Shown piece after piece: positions 1 through 9,228 of a DNA stretch of 64,000 bases. Under the pieces are notes generated by a model. The model saw only the letters and a list, made by a program, of their open reading frames with translations. It searched no databases and was not told the DNA's origin. The number at the start of each line of letters is the position of its first letter. The stretch's first letter is position 1. A program made the position numbers and the translations under genes. The stretch comes from Spirosoma rigui (lineage in GTDB: Bacteria > Bacteroidota > Bacteroidia > Cytophagales > Spirosomataceae): NCBI RefSeq assembly GCF_002067135.1, contig NZ_CP020105.1, forward strand, positions 1,984,001 to 2,048,000, given 5' to 3'.

Positions 1-147
1 CCGCTCCATCTGCGCGAACATGGGTGGCAGCAGCACGTTCACGTCTGCCGACTGGGGGGTACTGGGGTTTTTGTTGACGTCGAGGTAGTCGCTGCAACTG
101 CTCAAACCAAGGAGCAGGAACGTAGCGGTAATGATATGTTTTTTCAT
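1..147 (-). CDS. SusD/RagB-like outer-membrane lipoprotein, partial (5' end only)
   Basis: Only the first 49 codons lie in the window; the gene continues beyond base 1. The start ATG reads at 147-145 on the minus strand. The peptide begins MKKHIITATFLLLGLSSC, a lipoprotein signal with the lipobox Cys at residue 18, followed by SDYLDVNKNPSTP, the D-(V)-N-xx-P pattern seen after the lipid anchor of SusD-like_2 proteins. It follows the SusC gene by 10 bases on the same strand, the standard SusC-SusD order. SusD proteins sit as surface lids on the SusC barrel and capture the ligand. The ligand cannot be read from this fragment. No earlier start is plausible because the SusC stop lies just upstream. 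Confidence 0.85.
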   Translation of the reverse strand, partial: MKKHIITATFLLLGLSSCSDYLDVNKNPSTPQSADVNVLLPPMFAQMER

Positions 148-157
148 GGTAGTTTGT

Positions 158-3100
158 CTAGAGTGATACCCGCAATCCGAACGACAGGCCCCGTGGGGCG
201 GCAATGGTGCCGTAGTCGAAACCAGCCGCGCCACTGCCGCCGGTCGACGCGTTGAGGCCGTTCACGGCGGGGTCGGCACCGGTGTAGTTGGTGAGCAGAA
301 ACAGGTCGGTACCGGTAAAGAAAACGCTGGCCGCCTTGATCGCCTTTTGCCGGGCCAGCATCGTAGCCGGGAAGGTATAGCTCAGCGTTACGTCGCGGAG
401 TCGCATCCAGTTGATATCCTTCTCGATGAAATCCTCATCGACGTAGGCCGATGAATAGAAGTCATTCCGAACACTGGGTGTCACCTGAATGGTGTTTACG
501 GTTGGCGTAGCGGTGTTTTCGAGGCCATCGCGCAGAACGCCTTTCACCACCCGGGCCTGCTCCCGGTCGACGGTGAAGCGGCTCAGGCCCTGTACGTACA
601 GGTAGAGTTCGTTGGCATTGTACACGTCACCCCCTTTGCGGATGTCGAGCAGGGCCGACAGGTTCCAGTTTTTATAGCGGAACGTATTGGTTAGGCCAAT
701 CAGGAAGTCCGGATTGCGGTCGCCGATCTCAACGAAATTGGTGTTTTTGATCGGGTAGCCCGTGGTGGGGTTGATCAGGATGTCGCCCCGGTCGTTACGC
801 AGGTACGCATTACCGCCGAAGGTAGTGGCGGGTCGGCCCACGAACAGGCTGTTGCGAACGTTGGCAAACAGCCAGGTATCCGACACGTAAAACTCGGTTT
901 GTCCGGCCGGGATGCTCTTCACCGTACTTTCATTGCGGGTGAAGTTAGCGAGCACATCCCAGTTGAAATCGCCCCGGCGGACGGGGTTACCGCCCAGCTG
1001 TACTTCAATGCCCCGGCTGTTGATGGTGCCGCTGTTGATATACTGAAGCACGAACCCAGTGGCGTAGCTGATGCGGGGTGCCGTAATCTGATCTTTCGCG
1101 TTCCGGCTGAAATACGCTACGTCGGCCGTCAGACGGCCGTTGAACAGTCGCACATCGGTACCGATCTCGTACGATTGGGTACGCTCCGGCTTCAGGCCGG
1201 GGTTCCCGCCGTAGACACCGTACGACAGGCCACCGCCCGTAGTGGGCTGCGCGGCCAGGTTGGAGGCTACGTTGTACGGGGGCGCATCCTTACCCACTTC
1301 GGCATAGGACGCCCGGATTTTCGCGAAGGAAACGATTTTGCCGCCCTGCAGGGCAGGGATTTCGGTCAGGACAAGGCTGGTGCTGACGGAAGGGTAGAAG
1401 AAGGAACGGCTCGCAATAGGGAGCGTACTCGACCAGTCATTTCGCCCCGTGGCGTTCACGTACAGCAGGTCTTTGTAATTCACTGTCAGCTGCCCGAACA
1501 CACCCTGCAACCGTCGGCGGATCAGGGTATTCTTGGCACGCTGGGTGGTGGGCGGGGTGTTGTTGATGCCGTTGAAATTGGGATCGTAGAACTGCTGACC
1601 CAGGACAGCGTCGGTATTATCGCGCCGGTCCTCAACGGCCGTACCTACCAGCAGCGACGTATTGACATCGCCGAACTGTTTCTTCGCCGTGGCCAGGAAC
1701 TGACCATTGAGCAGCTGACTTACCTGCGTGAAGTTCTCGATGCTGCCCCGGGTAGAGTAGCCCAGGTTCGACTGGGGGTGGGCAAGCTGGTTACCGAGCG
1801 TCGAGTAAATATCAGCGCCCAGCACCGTCCGCAGGTTCAGCCAGGAGGCTACGTCATAGTTCAGCGTTGCGTTACCCAGGATACGGTTCGTACGGTCGCT
1901 GTTCTGGTTTTTATAGACCGAGAAAAATGGATTGTCAATGTCCGTAACATCGCTGTTGGCCGTCGTCAGCAGCCGCCGGCGGGTGCCGTCACTGTTGAGG
2001 TAGTTGCGGGCATCGTCGGTAACGGGCCAGTACAGCAGGGCCAGCAGCGTACTGCCCGCACCCTTGCCCGCTTTGATGTTCTGGGTGCCGATGTAGTTGA
2101 ACGACGTCGTTACGTCGAACTTATCCGACACTTTCGAGGAGCCCGTCAGGCGAATGCTCGTCCGGTCGAACTTCGTATTGGGCACAACGCCGGTCTGGGT
2201 CGTGTAGGACGTACTGAGCCGGTAGGTCGACCGGTCCGAGCCTCCTTCGACCGACAGGTTATGGCGCTGGGTGAAACCCGTCTGGAAAAAGTTGCCCACG
2301 TTGTCGAATCGGGGGGCGTCCGACGCGTATCGAGGACCGAAATACGCCCGGGTCGGGGTGTTGAACGCACCGTTATCGCCCGGCCCGAAGGTCGTCTGAA
2401 ACTTGGGAAACCGGTAGGCGTCGTCGAAGCGGAAGGCGTTGTCGTATGTAATCCGGCCGCGCCCGGCGGCCCCTTTCTTGGTGGTGATAACGATAGCACC
2501 CGAAGCAGCATCGATGCCGTACAGAGCGGCTGCTTCGGGGCCTTTCAGTACCGTAAGCGTTTCAATATCGTTGGGGTTAATGTCGGCGGCCCGGTTCTGG
2601 TAGTCGTTGTTTCGGTTGGGCGAGTCAGACACGAGGGCACCCTGACTGAAGGTTTTGTTGTCGATGGGTAGCCCGTCGACAACGAAGAGCGGCTGGTTAT
2701 TGCTACCGATGGAGCTGATACCGCGCAGCATGATGGACGTCGACGCACCGGGGTTCCCGCTGGTACTGGTGATCATGGCACCGGCTACCCGCCCGTTGAG
2801 CGAGTTGAGGAAGTTCTCGCGCTGGGTCTGGGCCAGATCGGTTCCTTTCACTTCCTGTACCGAATAGCCCAGCGCCCGTTTTTCCTGTTTGATACCCAGG
2901 GCGGTGACAACGACTTCGTTGAGGGCACTGGCTTCCTGTTTGAGAGAAATCGTTACGACGTCGGCGTTACCAACGACCACATCCTGGGTGGTCGTTCCGA
3001 TAAAACTCACGCGGAGGGTCTGCCCCCGGCTGGCCTGAATACGAAAGTTACCGACGGCATCAGTAGTGGTACCCCGTGTGGTACCCTGCACCACAACGCT

Positions 3101-3232
3101 GGCTCCGGGAATGGGGGTATTGTCGTCGGCAGAGAGAACTTTGCCCGTGATCGTACGATCCTGAGCGTAAGTGCTTAATAGTGTTGTACAATAGAACAAC
3201 AAGACTAATAAGCCACGTACAGATAGCTGCAT
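158..3232 (-). CDS. SusC/RagA-family TonB-linked outer-membrane transporter
   Basis: TonB-dependent importer of the SusC type, 1024 residues from the chosen start. I use the internal ATG at 3232 because it opens directly on a signal peptide (MQLSVRGLLVLLF to about residue 24); the longer frame to 3301 adds 23 residues ahead of it. The order is signal peptide, CarboxypepD_reg-like beta-sandwich (about 25-105), the SusC signature around EVVVTALGIKQEKRALGY, plug domain with the GPEAAALYGIDAASGAI segment, then a long beta-barrel ending in an aromatic/hydrophobic C-terminal strand (SFGLRVSL). Family knowledge: energised by TonB-ExbBD, it pairs with the SusD lipoprotein encoded just downstream. No carbohydrate-active enzyme lies beside it in view, so the substrate is unknown. 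Confidence 0.95.
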   Translation of the reverse strand: MQLSVRGLLVLLFYCTTLLSTYAQDRTITGKVLSADDNTPIPGASVVVQGTTRGTTTDAVGNFRIQASRGQTLRVSFIGTTTQDVVVGNADVVTISLKQEASALNEVVVTALGIKQEKRALGYSVQEVKGTDLAQTQRENFLNSLNGRVAGAMITSTSGNPGASTSIMLRGISSIGSNNQPLFVVDGLPIDNKTFSQGALVSDSPNRNNDYQNRAADINPNDIETLTVLKGPEAAALYGIDAASGAIVITTKKGAAGRGRITYDNAFRFDDAYRFPKFQTTFGPGDNGAFNTPTRAYFGPRYASDAPRFDNVGNFFQTGFTQRHNLSVEGGSDRSTYRLSTSYTTQTGVVPNTKFDRTSIRLTGSSKVSDKFDVTTSFNYIGTQNIKAGKGAGSTLLALLYWPVTDDARNYLNSDGTRRRLLTTANSDVTDIDNPFFSVYKNQNSDRTNRILGNATLNYDVASWLNLRTVLGADIYSTLGNQLAHPQSNLGYSTRGSIENFTQVSQLLNGQFLATAKKQFGDVNTSLLVGTAVEDRRDNTDAVLGQQFYDPNFNGINNTPPTTQRAKNTLIRRRLQGVFGQLTVNYKDLLYVNATGRNDWSSTLPIASRSFFYPSVSTSLVLTEIPALQGGKIVSFAKIRASYAEVGKDAPPYNVASNLAAQPTTGGGLSYGVYGGNPGLKPERTQSYEIGTDVRLFNGRLTADVAYFSRNAKDQITAPRISYATGFVLQYINSGTINSRGIEVQLGGNPVRRGDFNWDVLANFTRNESTVKSIPAGQTEFYVSDTWLFANVRNSLFVGRPATTFGGNAYLRNDRGDILINPTTGYPIKNTNFVEIGDRNPDFLIGLTNTFRYKNWNLSALLDIRKGGDVYNANELYLYVQGLSRFTVDREQARVVKGVLRDGLENTATPTVNTIQVTPSVRNDFYSSAYVDEDFIEKDINWMRLRDVTLSYTFPATMLARQKAIKAASVFFTGTDLFLLTNYTGADPAVNGLNASTGGSGAAGFDYGTIAAPRGLSFGLRVSL

Positions 3233-3444
3233 AGAGAAGAATAAGTTGATGAAAAACACAAAAACTGCTTCAAAATTGGGCAGGAAGCGGTAAAGAAACA
3301 ATAGATTCGGTCGGTTGTGATCAGATATGTTAAAATTGCATTAAAGCAAGAAAAAATAGGTTTAGTGAGTTAAGTTTTATTTTGTTAAAATATGATTGAT
3401 TGAAATTAATTAAAGGTGTAATTAAAAAATTGCAGAATAGTATT

Positions 3445-3472
3445 TTGATTTTACGTTAATCACTTATATTTG
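3445..3472 (+). promoter_or_regulatory. Bacteroidota-type promoter for the second SusC operon
   Basis: TTG at 3445-3447 and TATATTTG at 3465-3472, 17 bases apart, match the -33/-7 (TTG / TAnnTTTG) pattern of the Bacteroidota primary sigma factor. It lies in an AT-rich block. If used, transcription would begin near 3478 and leave a leader of about 375 nt before the SusC start at 3855. Confidence 0.5.
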
Positions 3473-3477
3473 AGTCG

Positions 3478-3854
3478 TTAATTAACGTACAACAGAGCAT
3501 CTTCCTATACTGCTTACTCACTGGCCGCACTTGTGGAGCAGGCAGTCAACCTACCAGCTTCGTTGGACCACCACCAGCGGGTTGGCCGGCGGATTACCCG
3601 GGCAGTTCTCCATCCGGAGACTAGCTGCCAGGGAACACCCCCGACTAAGCAGGTTTGCCCGGCACCCGGTCGGCGCAACCTACGCGTACCCTATCTACTG
3701 CATTTATCTCTGTGTTCCACCCGCGGGCCGGAAGGTCGGCGAGGGCAATGGCGTTGCGCCCGGTTCTTTCGGGCGGTTCGGATCGGGCGGCCAGTATTCG
3801 GTATCGCCCGGGTGGCCGGGCGCAGGCTATTGTTCTAAAACCAATTGACAACCA
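3478..3854 (+). other. Long GC-rich untranslated leader of the SusC operon
   Basis: About 375 bases between the likely promoter and the SusC start hold no gene I can support: short open frames exist in several frames but none has a recognisable start, signal or family resemblance. The stretch is much richer in G and C than the AT-rich block just before it and has small hairpins (for example GCCCG/CGGGC around 3758-3776). I could not match it to a known riboswitch. It may be a structured 5' leader or simply a long gap. Confidence 0.35.
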
Positions 3855-6800
3855 ATGCAAAAACGACTACTGTTTTATGTGCTGATCTGGTGTTGTACGG
3901 GGCTGGCGGGCTATGCACAATCCCGCCTGGTCACCGGCACCGTCGTATCAGCCGAAGAGGGGCCATTGCCGGGTGTCAACGTTGTTCTGAAAGGAACGAC
4001 GATTGGTACAACAACCGATGCGAAAGGGAAGTACGCGCTGAGCGTTCCCAACAACGAAGCCATTATCACCTACAGCTCGATCGGGTTTACTACCGGCGAG
4101 GAAAAAGTAGGAAACCGGTCAGTACTGGATATAACGATGGTGTCCGACGTTCGGGCGCTCTCCGAAGTGGTCGTAACGGCCTTCGGAGTCAAAAAGGAAG
4201 TGAAATCGCTGGGCTACGGCGTGCAGGAGATCAAAGGCCAGCAACTGACCGAAGCCCGCGCTACCAACGTCGTCAACGGCCTGTCGGGGAAGGTGGCCGG
4301 TCTGCGGGTGAGCAGCAACGGCGGGCCCGGCAGCGGCTCCACCATTCAGATCCGGGGCGCTTCGTCGGTATCGGGCAACAACCAGCCACTTGTCGTGATC
4401 GACGGGGTGCCCATTCAGCAAACCTTTGACAAGCAGTTCGGCTCGGGCCTGGCCGAAATCAATCCGGACAACATCCAGGAGATGACCGTTCTGAAAGGCC
4501 CGAACGCGGCCGCGCTCTATGGCTCGCGGGCCGCCAACGGCGTTATTCTAGTAACGACCAAGACGGGGGCCGGCACCAAAGGAATTGGGGTCGAAATCAA
4601 CACCAACACGACGTTTGAGCGGCCCTGGGTAAAGCCCAACTTCCAGAATACCTACGGCGGTGGTAACGGCTACCGGACGTGGTATACCGATGGCTGGAGC
4701 GGCTCCATCACTGATCCGCTGGAAATCAGCCAGTACCGCGCGGCCTATGGTCCCAATGCCCCCCTGAGCGGGACCGAAGGAACCGACGAAAGCTGGGGTG
4801 CGCCCATGGACGGTCGGCTCGTTCGGCAGTGGTGGACCGCCAAGGACGTAGCACCGCTGACCCCCCAGCCCAATAACTACGATGAGTACTGGGCAACGGG
4901 CAAGACATTCACCAACAACATTGCGCTCTCGGGCGGCAACGACAAAGGCAATTTTCGGCTGAGTCTGGGGCGGCTGGATCAGCAGGGTATCATGTATTAC
5001 AATGACTTCCACCGGAATAATTTCAAGTTCAACTCCGGCTATAACTTCACGCCCAAACTGAACGTAACCCTGTCGGCCGAGTACATCAAATCGGGGTCCA
5101 AAAACCGGGGGTATACCGAAGGGCAACAGTTTATCTGGTCGCACCGGCACGTATCCTGGGCTCAGCTGCGCGACTATGAGTCGTATCAGAACATCAGCAT
5201 CAACCGCGTAGTACCCGGAAAGCCCGCCGATACCGACCCCCCCAACTGGCAGCACACGTTTTTTACGAATCCGTTTTTCACCCAGCAACGACTGCCGTAT
5301 GGTAACGACAAGGACCGGCTCGTGGGCAACATTGCGCTCAACTACAAGATTCTGCCGTCGCTGAGTTTGCTGCTCCGTTCCGGTACCGATGTCTGGACTG
5401 ATACCCGGATCAATATTCTCAACTTCGAACGGGTTCGGAACGGAAACACAACGCCCGGATCGTATTCGGAAGAGGTACTACGTCGGCAGGAGAGCAACAG
5501 CGACTTTATTTTCACCTTCAACAAGAACATTACCAGCGATTTCTCGCTCAACGCGCAGGCCGGTGGCATCAGCCGCTCCAATTACTACAAGCGAAACTTC
5601 CTGCGGGTAGGTCAGCTGGTGGTCGACGGGGTGTACAACGCCGGCAACGCCAACCCGAGCCAGAACACGGCCGAGAGCGCCATCGAAAAGTCGCAGGTCA
5701 ACAGTGCCTTCGGATCGATGGAGCTGGGCTGGCGCAATGCGCTGTTTTTGAACGGTACGGCCCGTAACGACTGGTCGAGTACGCTGCCCGCCGAAGCCCG
5801 GTCGTACTTCTACCCATCGGTATCGGTCAGCGCGGTACTGACCGAACTATTTAACGTACAAAGCTCGGTGCTGTCGTTTGCGAAAGTACGGGCGAGCTGG
5901 GCGCAGGTGGGCAATGACGCCGACCCGTATCAGCTGCTCCAGACGTTTCGGGCCAATGGCTCCTGGAATGGCTCGGTGCCGGAGTTCTACGAAAACAAAA
6001 AGATTTCCAACTCGGGCCTGAAACCCGAAATCACGACGGGTACTGAGCTGGGCCTGGATCTGCGCTTCCTGAAAGGTCGTATTGGGCTGGATGTAACGTA
6101 CTACGATCAGCTGTCGCGCAACCAGATTCTGGGTGTCGAAATTTCGAAAGCCAGCGGCTATGACTCGCGGATACTGAACGCCGGTAAGATTGCCAACAAA
6201 GGACTGGAAGTGGTGCTGACGGGGTCGCCGGTCCGGCTCAACGGCTTCACCTGGGAAACGACGCTTAACTTCTCCCGCAACCGCAACAAAGTACTCGAGC
6301 TGGCCGAAGGGCTGACGACTTATGTACTATACAGCCGCCAGGGCCTGAACTCCGAAGCCCGCGTGGGGCAGGCTTACGGAACGCTCTACGGGATTGGTTT
6401 CGAACACGCTCCCGATGGACAGATTATCTATGGTGCGAATGGCTATCCGGTCGTTTCATCGACCCCCCGCGTGCTGGGCAATATCCAGCCGAAGTGGACG
6501 GGTGGCTGGCAGAATACATTCAGCTACAAAGGTATTGTGCTGGGTGTGCTGGTCGATGTCCGGTCGGGGGGAAGCCTCTTCGACGAAGGAACGGGTACAG
6601 GTCGCTGGACGGGTCAGTATGCCGAAACCGCCATTGGTCGCGAAGAAGGGATCATTGGTAAGGGAGTGGTGAATGTTGGCTCGGCTGAGCAGCCGAACTA
6701 CGTACCGAACACGACCATCGTTCCGGCCAACGCCCTTTACGGCTACAACAATCCCCGCCGGTACCACGAAGCCGCCATTTTCGACGCGAGCTACGTGAAA

Positions 6801-7028
6801 CTGCGCGAAGTGACGCTGGGCTATCAGATACCGGCCGCCCTGCTGAACCGGATTAAAGTTCGATCGGCCAAGATTTCGCTGGTGGGTCGCAACGTACTGA
6901 TGTTGTTCAAAAACACCCCGCACATCGATCCCGAAGCTGACCGGTACGGCTCTAACTCGCAGGGATTTGCCTACGGCGAATTGCCCAGCAGCCGGAGCAT
7001 GGGCGTGAACCTGAACCTGTCGTTTTAA
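3855..7028 (+). CDS. SusC/RagA-family TonB-linked outer-membrane transporter
   Basis: A 1057-residue SusC homologue. Signal peptide MQKRLLFYVLIWCCTGLAGYAQ is cleaved near residue 21-22. A CarboxypepD_reg-like domain follows (about 24-110, with GVNVVLKGTTIGTTTDAKG), then the SusC signature SEVVVTAFGVKKEVKSLGYG, a plug domain with the conserved GPNAAALYGSRAANGVI segment (about 215-232), and a barrel ending in NLNLSF. It is the first gene of a plus-strand operon with a SusD (start 7115), a small lipoprotein and a Tat-exported aminotransferase. Together the two outer-membrane proteins should form a TonB-powered lidded importer. It differs clearly in sequence from the minus-strand SusC at 158-3232, so it is not a recent duplicate. 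Confidence 0.95.
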   Translation: MQKRLLFYVLIWCCTGLAGYAQSRLVTGTVVSAEEGPLPGVNVVLKGTTIGTTTDAKGKYALSVPNNEAIITYSSIGFTTGEEKVGNRSVLDITMVSDVRALSEVVVTAFGVKKEVKSLGYGVQEIKGQQLTEARATNVVNGLSGKVAGLRVSSNGGPGSGSTIQIRGASSVSGNNQPLVVIDGVPIQQTFDKQFGSGLAEINPDNIQEMTVLKGPNAAALYGSRAANGVILVTTKTGAGTKGIGVEINTNTTFERPWVKPNFQNTYGGGNGYRTWYTDGWSGSITDPLEISQYRAAYGPNAPLSGTEGTDESWGAPMDGRLVRQWWTAKDVAPLTPQPNNYDEYWATGKTFTNNIALSGGNDKGNFRLSLGRLDQQGIMYYNDFHRNNFKFNSGYNFTPKLNVTLSAEYIKSGSKNRGYTEGQQFIWSHRHVSWAQLRDYESYQNISINRVVPGKPADTDPPNWQHTFFTNPFFTQQRLPYGNDKDRLVGNIALNYKILPSLSLLLRSGTDVWTDTRINILNFERVRNGNTTPGSYSEEVLRRQESNSDFIFTFNKNITSDFSLNAQAGGISRSNYYKRNFLRVGQLVVDGVYNAGNANPSQNTAESAIEKSQVNSAFGSMELGWRNALFLNGTARNDWSSTLPAEARSYFYPSVSVSAVLTELFNVQSSVLSFAKVRASWAQVGNDADPYQLLQTFRANGSWNGSVPEFYENKKISNSGLKPEITTGTELGLDLRFLKGRIGLDVTYYDQLSRNQILGVEISKASGYDSRILNAGKIANKGLEVVLTGSPVRLNGFTWETTLNFSRNRNKVLELAEGLTTYVLYSRQGLNSEARVGQAYGTLYGIGFEHAPDGQIIYGANGYPVVSSTPRVLGNIQPKWTGGWQNTFSYKGIVLGVLVDVRSGGSLFDEGTGTGRWTGQYAETAIGREEGIIGKGVVNVGSAEQPNYVPNTTIVPANALYGYNNPRRYHEAAIFDASYVKLREVTLGYQIPAALLNRIKVRSAKISLVGRNVLMLFKNTPHIDPEADRYGSNSQGFAYGELPSSRSMGVNLNLSF

Positions 7029-7034
7029 TAACGG

Positions 7035-7096
7035 TTGTGTCAACCCGCCAGCGCGGTCCGGCGTCCCGGCAAAGCGACTGATACGGGTTGACACAA
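7035..7096 (+). promoter_or_regulatory. Intercistronic inverted repeat between SusC and SusD genes
   Basis: A perfect 13-bp inverted repeat: TTGTGTCAACCCG at 7035-7047 and its complement at 7084-7096, enclosing 36 bases. It starts 7 bases after the SusC stop and ends 18 bases before the SusD start. No U-tract follows, so it looks like an mRNA stability or translation element rather than a terminator. Confidence 0.55.
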
Positions 7097-7114
7097 TCCA
7101 CAAACTGCATACGA

Positions 7115-8575
7115 ATGAAACGAATACTCCTTATTCTCATACCGGCGCTCCTGGTAGTTGCTTCGTGTACGAAGGACTTCGACACCATGAACGTGGACCC
7201 CAACAACCCAACCGCCGTTGGCCCGCAGTACCTGCTGCCGTTTGCTACGGAGGCTGCCGTTGACCGGTACTGGGGCAGCAACATCCGGTTCGAGCGGCTC
7301 AACCTCGATGGGGCCATGCTCTGGATGCAGTACCTGACCCGCAACATCTACTCCAACGAGGGCGATAACTACGGCGTTTCGGTAGCCTTCTACAACAACA
7401 ACTGGAAAGGCTTTTATAACGACGGGCTGGTCAACTTTCAGCGGATCGTGACGCTCTCGCAGCCCGGCGGCAAATATGCCAACGCCAACTACGAAGGAAT
7501 CGGTATTGTCATGCGGACGTGGGTTTATTCGCTGCTGACGGATGTGTACGGCGCTATTCCCTACACCGAAGCCATCAAGGGAACCGCCGAAGCCCCCATT
7601 TACACGCCCGGCTACGATTCGATGGATAAGATCTACGCCGGGATGCTGGCCGACCTGAAAACAGCCAACGACAAGCTAAGCACCAGCGGCCCGGCCGTAG
7701 CCGGTGACATCCTCTACGGGGGCGATATTCTGAAATGGAAAAAGTTTGCCAACTCGCTCCGGATTCGTCTGGCCAACCGGCAGGCCGTTAAAAAGCCCGC
7801 TGAGTCGAAAGCAATTCTGGCCGAAATTCTGGCTGATCCAGCCAGGTACCCCATCTTCACGAGCAACGCAGACAACGCCACGCTGAAGCATACGGCTACC
7901 CGACCCAGCAATAATGAGTGGAATGAAGTCATGGTGTTTGGCAGCCGGACCGACTGGAATATCAGCAAGACGCTGGCCGATAAGCTCAACGACCTGGGCG
8001 ACGCCCGCATTACGGTGTATGCCCAGCCAACAAAAGATGGGAAGTACGTCGGTCACGCGAATGGCCTGCCCGACGCCATTGCCACAACCTACCTGGCTAC
8101 CAGTTCCATGCTGGGGACGTATTTCACCCAGACAACGACGCCCAGTGTGCTGATGACCTTCGCGGAACTGAACTTGACGCTGGCCGAAGCCGCTGTTGAT
8201 GGGGACATCACTGGCGATGCGCAGACCTATTTCGAGAAAGGCATGACGGCGTCATTCGATCAATACGGGCTGAAAATTTCGGATACGTACCTGAAAACCG
8301 TCGGTAAGGTGACGAAGGAAAAAGTGATGGAGCAAAAATGGATTGCGCTCTTCGGGCAGGGGATCGAAGCCTGGACCGAGTACCGCCGGACGGGCTTGCC
8401 GCTGCTGCCGCCCAAAGATCCCCGCGCTATTTTCGAGAACGATGGGGTGCTGCCCACCCGTATCAAGTACCCAACTTCGGAATATTCGCTCAACGAAGCC
8501 AATGTTCGGAAGGGCGTGACGACCAACGGGGGCGATGATACGATGAAGACTAAACTGTGGTGGGCGGAGAAATAA
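7115..8575 (+). CDS. SusD/RagB-family nutrient-binding outer-membrane lipoprotein
   Basis: A 486-residue lipoprotein; the ATG at 7115 is chosen because it opens a clean lipoprotein signal (MKRILLILIPALLVVASC, lipobox Cys18). The mature protein begins TKDFDTMNVDPNNPT, the SusD-like_2 pattern after the anchor, and the body is helix-rich with TPR-like content, for example LMTFAELNLTLAEAA and the C-terminal WIALFGQGIEAWTEYRRTG segment typical of this subfamily. It pairs with the SusC encoded upstream and should form the surface lid. The gap to SusC carries a perfect inverted repeat. The substrate cannot be deduced; the neighbours do not include a polysaccharide-degrading enzyme. Confidence 0.95.
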   Translation: MKRILLILIPALLVVASCTKDFDTMNVDPNNPTAVGPQYLLPFATEAAVDRYWGSNIRFERLNLDGAMLWMQYLTRNIYSNEGDNYGVSVAFYNNNWKGFYNDGLVNFQRIVTLSQPGGKYANANYEGIGIVMRTWVYSLLTDVYGAIPYTEAIKGTAEAPIYTPGYDSMDKIYAGMLADLKTANDKLSTSGPAVAGDILYGGDILKWKKFANSLRIRLANRQAVKKPAESKAILAEILADPARYPIFTSNADNATLKHTATRPSNNEWNEVMVFGSRTDWNISKTLADKLNDLGDARITVYAQPTKDGKYVGHANGLPDAIATTYLATSSMLGTYFTQTTTPSVLMTFAELNLTLAEAAVDGDITGDAQTYFEKGMTASFDQYGLKISDTYLKTVGKVTKEKVMEQKWIALFGQGIEAWTEYRRTGLPLLPPKDPRAIFENDGVLPTRIKYPTSEYSLNEANVRKGVTTNGGDDTMKTKLWWAEK

Positions 8576-8581
8576 CCGTAC

Positions 8582-8656
8582 CGCGGCCGGGCGGACGTCT
8601 CCGCTCTAGCCTGCTGACGCTTTGTGGACTCAAACGAGAACGTCTGCCCGGCCGCG
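8582..8656 (+). promoter_or_regulatory. 17-bp intercistronic hairpin after SusD
   Basis: CGCGGCCGGGCGGACGT at 8582-8598 pairs with 8640-8656 at 16 of 17 positions, the other being a G-U pair. It begins 6 bases after the SusD stop. The stem is very GC-rich and has no U-run after it, so it may protect the SusC-SusD part of the transcript or reduce read-through into the downstream genes. Confidence 0.6.
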
Positions 8657-8681
8657 TTGTACACCTTAAAAAAACTGAATC

Positions 8682-9157
8682 ATGAAGCGATATAAATTAT
8701 TGATACTAAATGGTGCGCTGCTGGCGAGTCTGGCCGGCTGCATGAAGGTAGATGATCCATTTGTGGATCGGGTGGCCGCACCGGTGCTGGTCGTGATCGA
8801 CAACGCGACGGGCGACGGGGGGGGCTAACGGGCGAACCCGTTGTGTCCCAGAAAGTTGCTGGTCCGGTCACGCTGGGCGTAAAAATTTACGAACTCGATA
8901 AAAGTGGTATCCTGGACAACAAAGTCGGCATCGACTCCATACCGGTAACGTCGCTGAGTATCAGGCTAACCACGCGCGCTGGCGCGGCACTCGGCGAACT
9001 GAAGACCGACGGAACAGGCAAGGCCACCATTTCGAAGACCTGGGCTGAACTGGGCGTTACGGAGCCCAAGGCCGGCAGCAGCGTATCGCTGACCTGGACG
9101 GGGGAATACAAAGGGCAGGCGTTTTCCCGCTTGTCCCGCGTTCAGGCGATTAACTAA
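8682..9157 (+). pseudogene. Small lipoprotein gene interrupted by a frameshift at a G8 tract
   Basis: Starting at the ATG at 8682 the frame reads MKRYKLLILNGALLASLAGC, a clear lipoprotein signal (Cys20), then MKVDDPFVDRVAAPVLVVID, and stops at 8826-8828 just after a run of eight G (8817-8824). One more G would join it to the downstream frame that continues from LTGEPVVSQKVAGPVTLGVK to the stop at 9155-9157, giving about 158 residues. The joined product would be a lipid-anchored, probably beta-rich (Ig/CNA-B-like) protein with DGTGKATISKTW. I do not recognise a family. It sits between the SusD and Tat aminotransferase genes in one operon. The break may be a sequencing error, phase variation or true decay; the intact flanks favour the first two. 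Confidence 0.75.
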
Positions 9158-9228
9158 TGAAAGAGAATACATTGATTTCCACCCGTAGCTATACCCTTGA
9201 CTAGTAAGAACCATTAACAACCAATATA

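Noticed and set aside
899..2671. 590-codon open frame on the plus strand opposite the first SusC gene
   Set aside because: It is the antisense of a clear SusC gene, with low-complexity Val/Gly/Arg-rich translation and no recognisable motif. GC-rich coding sequence gives long antisense frames by chance.
3531..3848. Overlapping short frames in the leader of the second SusC gene
   Set aside because: Several frames stay open because the stretch is GC-rich; none has a good start, a signal or conserved motif, and the likely promoter position makes it leader sequence.
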